A DNA stretch of 6,068 nt, from positions 1 to 6,068 of the forward strand of contig JACRDR010000440.1 of NCBI GenBank assembly GCA_016212845.1, written 5' to 3'. This stretch comes from Elusimicrobiota bacterium (GTDB lineage Bacteria; Elusimicrobiota; Elusimicrobia; UBA1565; JACRDR01). The first letter of the stretch is position 1. Every line of letters starts with the position of its first letter. Under the pieces are notes generated by a model. It ran no database searches and was not told the DNA's origin. It was given only the letters and a program-made list of their open reading frames with translations. The translations under genes were made by a program, and so were the position numbers. Positions 1 through 5,611 of this stretch are shown here, in pieces.

Positions 1-180
1 CTGGAAGGCGCCCGCGCGTTCCTCGAGCAGGCGCGAGAAGCCACCGCGCACGCGCCCAAGCCCGCGTCCGTCGCCGCGCCGGAGCCCGAGCCCGAGGCGA
101 AGACCGAGCTCACCCCCTCCCCGATCGCCGATCCCTCGGTGCCCAAGACGCCCCAGCCTAAGCGGAGGAAGAAAGCATGA
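1..180 (+). CDS. C-terminal tail of an unknown protein (5' end outside window)
   Basis: Frame 1 is open from the window edge to the TGA at 178-180 and gives 59 residues. The first part (LEGARAFLEQAREATAHAPK) looks helical. It is followed by a Pro/Glu/Ala-rich stretch with a PEPEPE motif and a basic end, KRRKKA. Such a tail is probably disordered and carries no recognisable domain, so the function cannot be named. The stop overlaps the ATG of the next gene as ATGA, so the two are very likely co-transcribed and translationally coupled. That the frame is coding rests on this overlap, on the absence of stops and on composition like that of the neighbouring genes. The identity of the protein depends on sequence to the left of the window. 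Confidence 0.7.
   Translation: MEGARAFLEQAREATAHAPKPASVAAPEPEPEAKTELTPSPIADPSVPKTPQPKRRKKA
164..168 (+). promoter_or_regulatory. Strong Shine-Dalgarno for the GAF-PAS gene
   Basis: GGAGG lies 8 bases upstream of the ATG at 177, inside the last codons of the preceding gene. It is the best ribosome binding site in the window and supports the 177 start. Confidence 0.75.
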
Positions 181-1067
181 CGGCGACGACAGGAGCCGAA
201 CTCGCACACCGCTACCTCAAGGCCTTCTACGACATCCTCGCCGTCGGACAGCAGCTGCGCGAAGGAGCCGAGGACAAGATGTGGATCCGCGTTATCGAGA
301 AGCTCTCGGTGGCGCTCGAAGCCGAAGCGGGCACTTATTTCGTCGTCGGCGTGAAGGGCCGGGAACTCGTGCCGGTCTACGCGCTCGGCATCCCGCCCGA
401 GCAGATCAGCCAGGTGCCGATCCCGATGGGCAAGGGCCTCTGCGGCTGGGTCGCGGTGCACCGCGAGCCGCTGCTCGTGGTCGACGCGTATAAGGACTCC
501 CGATTCATGCAGGACGTCGACCAGGCGACCGGGTTCAAGACCCGGTCGGTGCTCTGCGTCCCGCTAATGGACCGCCTCGACCTCGTCGGCGTCATCGAAC
601 TCCTCAACAAGCGCGGCGCCCCTTTCTCCGAGGAAGACCAGAAGTTCGTCGAGGCGGTCTGCCAGGCGGTCTCGGCCAACCTGCGTCTCGTGCGGCTCGA
701 GGCGATGCTCAACAAGGTGACCGCGCACAACGCGAGCATCCTCGAGAACCTCACGGGCGGCTTCCTCGCCCTCGACCTTCGCGGCCGCGTCATCATCTGC
801 AACCCGGCGGCCAAGAGAATTCTCGAGATTCAGGAAGAGGTGATGAACGTCCCGGTCGAGGAGGCGCTCCGCCACATCCCCGCGCTCGCCGAGGTGCTCG
901 CCAAGACGCTCCAAACGAAGCAGATCGCCAAACGCCAGGACCTCCGATGGAGCTACAAGGACCAGCCGCGCCTCCTCGGCTACAGTACGCTCCTCATCCA
1001 GGACGCGCAGGGCAATTTCACGGGCTGCGGCATCACCTTCCAGGACCTGACGTCCATCAAGCGATGA
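177..1067 (+). CDS. GAF-PAS sensor protein lacking an output domain
   Basis: The product is 296 residues, with no signal peptide or membrane segment, so it should be cytoplasmic. An N-terminal helix (about 8-30) leads into a GAF domain at about 33-172. GAF hallmarks are GKGLCGWVAVHREPLLVVDA (85-104), the SVLCVPL strand (124-130) and GVIELLNKRGAPFSEEDQKF (138-157). A linker helix (about 170-188) joins a PAS domain at about 188-296, recognisable from ILENLTGGFLALDLRGRVII (188-207) followed by CNPAAKRIL. The protein ends ITFQDLTSIKR, the usual end of a PAS domain just before a histidine-kinase helix, but the stop follows at once and no kinase, GGDEF or HTH domain is present. The ligand is not predictable. 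It may act through a partner protein or as a stand-alone sensor. The start is supported by the GGAGG site and the ATGA overlap, and the stop overlaps the next start as ATGA. The domain calls are secure; the role is inferred. Confidence 0.9.
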   Translation: MTATTGAELAHRYLKAFYDILAVGQQLREGAEDKMWIRVIEKLSVALEAEAGTYFVVGVKGRELVPVYALGIPPEQISQVPIPMGKGLCGWVAVHREPLLVVDAYKDSRFMQDVDQATGFKTRSVLCVPLMDRLDLVGVIELLNKRGAPFSEEDQKFVEAVCQAVSANLRLVRLEAMLNKVTAHNASILENLTGGFLALDLRGRVIICNPAAKRILEIQEEVMNVPVEEALRHIPALAEVLAKTLQTKQIAKRQDLRWSYKDQPRLLGYSTLLIQDAQGNFTGCGITFQDLTSIKR

Positions 1068-2086
1068 GCGCCGCGCTCCTAGGCCTCGCTGCCGTCCTCG
1101 CCTTCGCCGCCCCGACGCCGGCGCCCTCGCCGGCTCCGTCGCCCGCGCCCTCGCCCTCCGCCGCGCCGAAGCCCTCGCCGGCGCCGACGCCCGTAGCGGT
1201 GAAGCCGTCCCTCGCCCCGGTTCCCAGCCCGACCCCGGCGCCCAAGCCCGTTTCCAAGCCCACGCCGGCTCCGGCGGCGCCGGAAGCCGGGCACGTGTCG
1301 GAAGGCGTGGTCCGGTTCGGACAGGATATCGTGATCGCGCCCGGCCAGACGGTCGACGGCCCCGTCGTCGCGGTCGGCGGCTCGGTGTCGGTCGACGGCT
1401 CTATCGATGGTCCGGTCGTCGCGCTCGGCGGCGCGGCGAAACTCGGCCCCCGCTCCGCGGTCAACGGCCCGGTCGTCGCCTTCGGCGGCGGCACGCAGGT
1501 CGATCCCGCCGCGAAGGTGGATGGGCCCATCCTCGATCTCCCGGGCTTTCGCGGCGTCGCGAAGTTCCTCGCGCCGCTCGCCACCCTCGTCGCCTCGATC
1601 GCCGCGATGGCGGTCTTCGGCAAGCTCTTCGCCGGCATCGGCTGGCTCGTGGTCGGCATCGTCCTGTGGACGCTCTTCCCCGAGGCGCTGCGCAACACGC
1701 GCGACACGCTCGACAGGCAGCTGCCCGCCTGCATCGTCTGGGGGCTTTTCGCGGCGCCGTGTCTCGCGGCGATCACCGTCGCCTTCGCGGTCTCGCTGGT
1801 AGGCCTCCCGCTCGTGCCGTTGGTGGGCCTCGTCGGCGCCGCCGGCTACGTGTGGGGCTCGGTCGCGCTCGGCTTTTGGATCGGCACGAGGGCGGGAGAA
1901 GGCAAGTGGGACAGCGCGGTCGTCTCGATCGTGGTCGGCCTCCTCGCGCTGAAAATCCTCGGCTTCGTGCCGCTCGTGCGCTGGCTCGCCCGGCTCGCGA
2001 CGCTCATCCTCGCCCTCGGCGCGGCGTTCGCGTCCCGATTCGGCGTCCGCGGACCCGGCCTCGTGACGCCGGTGGTGCCCAAGTGA
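1064..2086 (+). CDS. Exported/membrane protein with Pro-Ala linker, bactofilin-like glycine repeats and a multi-helix membrane domain
   Basis: The product is 340 residues. A hydrophobic N-terminus (about 1-16, MSAALLGLAAVLAFAA) looks like a signal sequence, although it lacks a basic n-region. Residues 17-75 are a low-complexity Pro/Ala/Ser/Lys linker. Residues 78-161 hold four spaced copies of a motif near GPVVAxGG, beginning at 99, 116, 135 and 154, with VDG turns between them. This resembles the short beta-helical repeats of bactofilin-like, polymer-forming proteins. Residues about 165-325 are strongly hydrophobic and hold roughly five or six membrane segments, with a short soluble loop at about 207-220. 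Repeats followed by such a membrane region occur in uncharacterised bacterial envelope proteins; I cannot name a biochemical role. The reading frame stays open upstream to an ATG at 947, but the ATG at 1064 overlaps the GAF-PAS stop and begins directly with the signal-like segment, so 1064 is preferred. No strong Shine-Dalgarno is present, so coupling probably drives initiation. Confidence 0.82.
   Translation: MSAALLGLAAVLAFAAPTPAPSPAPSPAPSPSAAPKPSPAPTPVAVKPSLAPVPSPTPAPKPVSKPTPAPAAPEAGHVSEGVVRFGQDIVIAPGQTVDGPVVAVGGSVSVDGSIDGPVVALGGAAKLGPRSAVNGPVVAFGGGTQVDPAAKVDGPILDLPGFRGVAKFLAPLATLVASIAAMAVFGKLFAGIGWLVVGIVLWTLFPEALRNTRDTLDRQLPACIVWGLFAAPCLAAITVAFAVSLVGLPLVPLVGLVGAAGYVWGSVALGFWIGTRAGEGKWDSAVVSIVVGLLALKILGFVPLVRWLARLATLILALGAAFASRFGVRGPGLVTPVVPK
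1112..1288 (+). repeat. Low-complexity Pro/Ala/Ser-rich coding tract
   Basis: GC-rich, imperfect CCN/GCN/TCN codon repeats encode residues 17-75 of the exported membrane protein, with PAPSPAPSPAPSPS as the most regular part. It should form an extended, flexible tether between the signal segment and the glycine-repeat domain. Such tracts often vary in length between strains. Confidence 0.75.
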
Positions 2087-2601
2087 AGACGGCGCCCGAC
2101 TTCTCCCTCCCCGGCGTCGACGGCAAGACGTATGCCCTGGCTTCCTTCAAGGACGCGAAGGCGCTCGTCGTGGTCTTCTCCTGCAACCACTGCCCGTACG
2201 TGCAGGCCTACGAGGGCCGCATGATCGAGCTGCAGAAGGACTACGCGGCGCGCGGCGTGCGCCTCGTCGCGATCAACTCCAACGACGCCGTGAACTACCC
2301 CGACGACTCCTTCGACGCGATGAAGGCCCGCGCCGAGGAACTCGGCTTCAATTTCCCCTATCTCCACGACGAGAGCCAGCAGGCCGCCAAAGCCTACGGC
2401 GCGACCCACACGCCGCATCTCTTCGTTTTCGGCCCCGACCGCCGGCTCGCCTACACGGGCAAGATCGACGACAACTGGCAGGAGCCCGCGAAGGTGACGA
2501 AGCGCTTCCTGCGCGACGCGCTCGAGGATCTCCTAGCCGGCAAGCCGGTCCGCGAGCCCGAGACCCACGCGATCGGCTGCACGATCAAGTGGAAGCGCTA
2601 G
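2083..2601 (+). CDS. Thioredoxin-fold redox protein, peroxiredoxin-like (AhpC/TSA-related)
   Basis: The product is 172 residues, with no signal peptide or membrane segment, and is probably a cytoplasmic thiol oxidoreductase. It begins APDFSLPGVDGKTYAL, the typical opening of AhpC/TSA-type proteins. It has a CxxC active site, SCNHCPYV, with Cys34 and Cys37. The cis-proline loop is THTPHLFVFG (Pro111). The C-terminus ends in HAIGCTIKWKR, giving a third cysteine at 166. CNHC near the N-terminus together with a GCxIKWK end matches the peroxiredoxin-like thioredoxin family often annotated only as 'thioredoxin family protein'. The substrate is unknown, and peroxidase activity is not established for this type. 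The start is GTG at 2083, overlapping the previous stop as GTGA. A weak GGTGG site at 2071-2075 sits 7 bases upstream. The frame runs further upstream without a stop, but that part is a shadow of the membrane-protein gene. Confidence 0.92.
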   Translation: MKTAPDFSLPGVDGKTYALASFKDAKALVVVFSCNHCPYVQAYEGRMIELQKDYAARGVRLVAINSNDAVNYPDDSFDAMKARAEELGFNFPYLHDESQQAAKAYGATHTPHLFVFGPDRRLAYTGKIDDNWQEPAKVTKRFLRDALEDLLAGKPVREPETHAIGCTIKWKR

Positions 2602-3116
2602 CCCTCGCGCTGCTGCTCGCCGCCCCCGCCCGGGCGAAGGAACCCCCGGCCCCCACGGTCGTCAATCTCAAGATCCACGGCTATCGCGCGAGCGTCTGGG
2701 TCACGATCGACGCCAAAGGCACGCTCAAGCTCCGGGAGGAGATCCCCGACGACGTGGCGCGAAAGCCGCGCCGCGTCATCAAGAAGCTCGGGAAGAAGGC
2801 GGTCGCGAATCTCCTTCGGGACGCCGGCCACGCGGGTTTCTTCGAGCTGGAGGAGCGCTACGCGGAGAGCGAGAACGGCACGACCTCGTGGCGTCTCGAG
2901 CTGGTACCGGACGAAGGCAAGAAGGTCGTGTCGGTCTACGGCGACCCCCCCCCCGCGTTTCAGACGGTCGTGGACCGCATCGAGGAGCTCTACGGCAAGC
3001 CGCTCCTGCCGGGCCTGGCTAAGGGCGCCCGGCGCCCGATGACTCCGGGACGCACGCCCGAGCAGCCGTCCCCCGCGCCCCTCAAAGACGACCGCTCGAA
3101 AGAGTGGGAAGAATAA
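2589..3116 (+). CDS. Small exported protein of unknown function
   Basis: The product is 175 residues from a GTG start at 2589 that overlaps the end of the thioredoxin gene by 13 bases. A short signal peptide is predicted (MEALALALLLAAPARA, cleavage before Lys17), but it carries a Glu where a Lys/Arg is expected, so the exact start is less certain than the frame. The mature part has a beta-rich opening, YRASVWVTIDAKGTLKLREE (32-51), a helix near 66-80, GFFELEERY (83-91), then a strand and KKVVSVYGDPPPAF (111-124) and a helix to about 136. The order resembles small DUF6438-like exported domains (strand, 'G-x-L', helix, 'gFF-x-L-x-x-x-Y', 'K-x-V-x-x-Y'), but the usual cysteines are missing and the match is by eye only. 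The last 35 residues are Pro/Arg-rich and probably disordered. The gene contains a C10 tract at 2945-2954. Its TAA abuts the palindrome that separates it from the convergent peptidase gene. Confidence 0.75.
   Translation: MEALALALLLAAPARAKEPPAPTVVNLKIHGYRASVWVTIDAKGTLKLREEIPDDVARKPRRVIKKLGKKAVANLLRDAGHAGFFELEERYAESENGTTSWRLELVPDEGKKVVSVYGDPPPAFQTVVDRIEELYGKPLLPGLAKGARRPMTPGRTPEQPSPAPLKDDRSKEWEE
2945..2954 (+). repeat. C10 homopolymer within a coding region
   Basis: Ten consecutive C bases cover the last base of Asp119 and the Pro120-Pro121-Pro122 codons of the small exported protein. Losing one C would bring a TGA into frame at 3040-3042; gaining one would bring a TAA into frame at 3020-3022. 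Either change would replace and truncate the C-terminal third. It may be a slippage site or a sequencing-error hotspot. Confidence 0.85.
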
Positions 3117-3152
3117 CTTAAGCCTGGGGTCTGACCCCAGGCTTAAGTTGTT
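3112..3152. terminator. Long perfect palindrome between convergent genes; likely bidirectional terminator
   Basis: Arms at 3115-3131 and 3133-3149 are perfectly complementary around a single T at 3132. The core is CCTGGGGTCTGACCCCAGG (3123-3141), flanked by TTAAG/CTTAA. With one wobble position (3114/3150) the pairing extends to 3112-3152. It fills the whole 34-base gap between the two stop codons (TAA at 3114-3116 on plus, TAA at 3153-3151 on minus). A GC-rich core with an A/T-rich stem base works symmetrically for both transcripts, though there is no classical long T run. The same core may be a member of a dispersed REP-like palindrome family. Confidence 0.75.
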
Positions 3153-5484
3153 ACCAGATCTTGGCGCGGTCGGCGGGGGCTCGGTAGAGCTTGTCGCCCG
3201 GCTTGAGGCCGAAGGCGCGATGGAAGGCCTCGAGGTTCGAGGCCACGACGTTCACGCGGAAGGACTCTGGAGGATGCTCGTCGGTGGCCAGCTGCATCGC
3301 CATCGCCTCGTCGCGGATCGCGGTCTTCCAGCCCTGCGCCCAGCCCAAAAAGAACCGCTGGTCGCCCGTGAGGCCGTCGATCACCGGCGCTTCTTTCCCG
3401 CCCAGCGAGAGCCGGTACGCGTCGTAGGCGATGGTCAGGCCTCCGAGGTCGGCGATGTTTTCTCCCAGCGTATTGATGCCGTTGATGAACTTGCCCGGCA
3501 GGACCTCGTAGGCGTTCGCCTGATCGATCAGCCGCCGGCCTTTCGCTTCCCATTGCTCGCGATCCCGCGGCGTCCACCAATCGTGGAGCTTGCCGGACGC
3601 GTCGAACTTCGAGCCAGCGTCGTCGAAACCGTGGCTGATCTCGTGGCCGATGATCGCCCCGATCGAGGCGTAGTTCACGGCGTCGTCCGCCTCGGGGTTG
3701 AAGAAAGGCGCCTGCAGGATCGCCGCCGGGAATACGATCTCGTTCCAGACCGGCATGTAGTAGGCGTTCACCGTGTGCGGCGTCATGCCCCACTCGCTGC
3801 GGTCGACCGGCTTGCCCTGCTTGGCGAGCATCCGGCGCCAGTCCAGGCGATTGGAGCGGCGAATGTTGCCGAGCAGATCGTCGGCGCGCACTTCGAGCTT
3901 CGAGTAGTCGCGCGTCTTTTCGGGATAGCCGATCTTCACGGTGAGGCGGTCCAGCTTCTCGAGCGCCTTCGCCTTCGTCGCGGGGTCCATCCAGTCGACT
4001 TCCTCGATGCGCGCGCGGTAGGCGGCGACCACGTTGTCCACCAGCTTGCGGGCGCGGGCCGCGGCCTCGGGCGGGAAGTGCCGCTCGACGTAGAGTTTGC
4101 CGACCGCCTCCCCCATCGCGCCGTCGACGAAGGTGACGCCGCGCTTCCAGCGGGGCCGCGGCTCAGGCTGGCCGCTCAAGGTCCGGCCGAGGAAATCGAA
4201 ACGAGCGTCGACGAAGGCCTTCGGCAGATACGGCGCCGAGCCGGCGATCTCGTGCACGCGCAGATAGAGCTTCCAGTCCTCGAGGGAGGTCCGTCCCAGC
4301 ACCTCGGCGAAGCCGGTCAAATACGACGGCTGGCCGACGTCGACGTGCGTCTCGGTCTTGGCGAGCCCGGCCGCGAGCAGGAAGCGCTTCCAGTCGAAGC
4401 CCGGCGCCAGAGCGGCGAGCCCGTCGATCGCGATCTTGTTGTACGTCTTCTCGACGTCGCGGTTCTGCTCGAGCGTCCAGTGGTGCTCGGCGAGCTTCTT
4501 CTCGAGCGCGTACACGCGCCGGGCCTTCGCCGCGCCGTCGGCGTCGCCCGCCAGCGTGAAGAGCTTGGCGAGATACTCGACGTACTTGGTCCGGATGTGG
4601 TCGTAATCCTCGCCTTCCTTGAAATAGTACTCGCGCTCCGGCAGCCCGAGGCCCGACTGCCCGAGCCCGCCGAGGTTGCGGTCCGGGTCCTTCGCGTCCT
4701 GGCCGACGCCGAAAGCCACCGGCGACGCCCCGCCCTCCGCCATCCCCGCCCCGAAAAAGCGAGGAAGCTGGGCTTTCGATTTCAGCGCCTCGATCGCCCG
4801 CAGGCGGCGCTCGAGCGGTTTGAGCCCCTGCGCCTCGATGCGCTCCTCGTCCATGAAGCTGCGGTAGAGCCCGGCGATCTTTCGGGCGTCGGCGCCCTGC
4901 TGCCTCGAGGCCTCGTCGACGATCGCTTTCACCGCCTCCTCGGACTTGTCGGAAAGGAGGTCGAAGGAGCCGAAGCGGCTCTTGTCGGCGGGCATCCGGT
5001 ACGAATTGAGCCACGCGCCGTTGGCGTAGCGGAAGAGATCGTCCTGAGGGCGGACCGAACGGTCGACGGAGGAATAGTCGAGGCCGGACCTAGGCCCCGC
5101 GCCGGGCTCGACGGCATCGCCCTTATCCGCCCGCTCCCCGAAGATCCCGCGCAGCGCGTCGTCGGGTTCGGCCGCGGGCGCGCCCTGCCCGAGCATGCGT
5201 CCGACCGCGAGCTCGAGGCGGCCGAGGAGGCCGGAAGCTTTCGACTCGCCGGCGAGCGGCGTCGCGCGCGCGGGTCGGGCGAGGCCGCGAGCGGAGACGA
5301 GCGGCTGGGGTAGCTGAAGGAGCGCGGCCTGGGAAAGCTGGAGGAGAGACCCCGCGAGAGGCGCCGCCGCGGGCCCGGGCGACAAGACGGGGCTCGCGAT
5401 GCCCGGCGCGATCGGCACGGGCGCGGTCTGGACCTTCGTCTGCGCCAGCGCGACGGCCGCCAAAAGGGTTAGAGCGGAACCCAT
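3151..5484 (-). CDS. Secreted M13 family (neprilysin-type) zinc metallopeptidase
   Basis: The product is 777 residues. A signal peptide at about 1-14 (MGSALTLLAAVALA, AxA cleavage) directs export, followed by an Ala/Pro/Leu-rich spacer to about 136. The M13 N-terminal domain starts near SVRPQDDLFRYANGAWLNSY (143-162). The catalytic domain has the zinc motif HEISH (614-618, within IGHEISHGFDDAGSKFD) and the ENIADLGG motif (third zinc ligand Glu675, Asp679). It also has the substrate-binding NAYYMP (573-578) and the HPPESFR segment, whose His737 and Arg743 correspond to neprilysin His711 and Arg717. It ends in AKIW, the usual M13 C-terminus. Every expected catalytic residue is present, so an active endopeptidase on short exported or environmental peptides is likely. 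No cysteine occurs in the protein, as in many bacterial members and unlike disulfide-rich animal neprilysin. The frame is open upstream to 5820, but the ATG at 5484 begins the signal peptide and is preferred; no strong Shine-Dalgarno precedes it. Confidence 0.95.
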   Translation of the reverse strand: MGSALTLLAAVALAQTKVQTAPVPIAPGIASPVLSPGPAAAPLAGSLLQLSQAALLQLPQPLVSARGLARPARATPLAGESKASGLLGRLELAVGRMLGQGAPAAEPDDALRGIFGERADKGDAVEPGAGPRSGLDYSSVDRSVRPQDDLFRYANGAWLNSYRMPADKSRFGSFDLLSDKSEEAVKAIVDEASRQQGADARKIAGLYRSFMDEERIEAQGLKPLERRLRAIEALKSKAQLPRFFGAGMAEGGASPVAFGVGQDAKDPDRNLGGLGQSGLGLPEREYYFKEGEDYDHIRTKYVEYLAKLFTLAGDADGAAKARRVYALEKKLAEHHWTLEQNRDVEKTYNKIAIDGLAALAPGFDWKRFLLAAGLAKTETHVDVGQPSYLTGFAEVLGRTSLEDWKLYLRVHEIAGSAPYLPKAFVDARFDFLGRTLSGQPEPRPRWKRGVTFVDGAMGEAVGKLYVERHFPPEAAARARKLVDNVVAAYRARIEEVDWMDPATKAKALEKLDRLTVKIGYPEKTRDYSKLEVRADDLLGNIRRSNRLDWRRMLAKQGKPVDRSEWGMTPHTVNAYYMPVWNEIVFPAAILQAPFFNPEADDAVNYASIGAIIGHEISHGFDDAGSKFDASGKLHDWWTPRDREQWEAKGRRLIDQANAYEVLPGKFINGINTLGENIADLGGLTIAYDAYRLSLGGKEAPVIDGLTGDQRFFLGWAQGWKTAIRDEAMAMQLATDEHPPESFRVNVVASNLEAFHRAFGLKPGDKLYRAPADRAKIW
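5077..5442 (-). other. Low-complexity spacer between signal peptide and M13 domain
   Basis: Residues 15-136 of the peptidase are rich in Ala, Pro, Leu and Gly (for example SLLQLSQAALLQLPQP). They carry no M13 motifs. Most bacterial M13 enzymes have only a short linker after the signal sequence, so this is an extra segment. It could be a propeptide, a surface tether or a disordered linker. The boundaries are approximate. Confidence 0.6.
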
Positions 5485-5492
5485 GTCCGGCA

Positions 5493-5498
5493 ATGATA
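5493..5498 (-). promoter_or_regulatory. Possible -10 box for the M13 peptidase gene
   Basis: On the minus strand this reads TATCAT, one mismatch from TATAAT. It ends 8 bases before the ATG at 5484, so the transcript would have almost no leader, which fits the lack of a Shine-Dalgarno. No convincing -35 lies at 16-18 bases. This is a weak call. Confidence 0.25.
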
Positions 5499-5529
5499 CC
5501 CGGACTCGCTGATCATCGGATGGGCCCAA

Positions 5530-5548
5530 CGGTCCCGACCGTTCGGTC
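5530..5548. repeat. Alternating CGGTC/GACCG inverted repeats in the divergent intergenic region
   Basis: CGGTC (5530-5534), GACCG (5537-5541) and CGGTC (5544-5548) are separated by 2 bases each. Two overlapping dyads share the middle arm, and the outer copies repeat directly at 14 bases. It lies between the divergent starts at 5484 and 5612 and could be a regulator binding site. Confidence 0.4.
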
Positions 5549-5560
5549 CTTCGGCCCATG

Positions 5561-5572
5561 CCGGAATTCCGG
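5561..5572. promoter_or_regulatory. 12-base perfect palindrome, candidate operator
   Basis: CCGGAATTCCGG is its own reverse complement. It sits where the -35 region and spacer of the TATACT promoter (5581-5586) would be, a position where a bound repressor would block transcription of the exported-protein gene. No regulator is encoded in the window. Confidence 0.35.
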
Positions 5573-5580
5573 GAGCGCCC

Positions 5581-5586
5581 TATACT
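5581..5586 (+). promoter_or_regulatory. Probable -10 box for the exported-protein gene
   Basis: TATACT differs from TATAAT at one base and stands out in GC-rich surroundings. Transcription starting about 7 bases downstream (near 5593) would leave a leader of about 19 bases containing the AGGA site before the ATG at 5612. The -35 is poor (ATGCCG at 5558-5563). Confidence 0.45.
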
Positions 5587-5599
5587 TCGGATGCCCGGC

Positions 5600-5603
5600 A
5601 GGA
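5600..5603 (+). promoter_or_regulatory. Shine-Dalgarno deciding the start at 5612
   Basis: AGGA ends 8 bases before the ATG at 5612. In-frame ATGs at 5591 and 5603 lack a correctly spaced site, and 5591 would lie upstream of the predicted transcription start. Confidence 0.5.
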
Positions 5604-5611
5604 TGGCGTTC

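Larger units (their letters stand above)
5485..5611. other. Divergent intergenic control region
   Basis: These 127 bases separate the peptidase start from the exported-protein start. They hold -10-like boxes facing both ways, the CGGTC/GACCG array, the CCGGAATTCCGG palindrome and a short TGGGCCCA palindrome at 5521-5528. No RNA gene or small ORF with a ribosome site is evident. Confidence 0.6.

Noticed and set aside
947..1063. Upstream in-frame extension of the repeat/membrane protein
   Set aside because: It lies inside the PAS coding region in another frame and would hide the signal-like N-terminus. The ATGA overlap at 1064 is the better start.
1057..1776. A 239-codon open frame on the minus strand
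   Set aside because: Its Gly/Ala/Thr low-complexity translation mirrors the Pro/Ala repeats of the real plus-strand gene.
1666..2082. Upstream in-frame extension of the thioredoxin-like protein
   Set aside because: The translation is Arg-rich, out-of-frame reading of the membrane-protein gene. Family proteins begin close to the GTG at 2083.
3148..5313. A 721-codon open frame antisense to the M13 peptidase gene
   Set aside because: It is the antisense shadow typical of GC-rich coding DNA. The opposite strand encodes a complete M13 enzyme with every catalytic motif, and the plus-strand translation shows no domain or ribosome site.
5591..5611. Earlier in-frame ATGs at 5591 and 5603 for the exported protein
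   Set aside because: Neither has a properly spaced ribosome site, and 5612 gives a standard signal peptide with Lys2.
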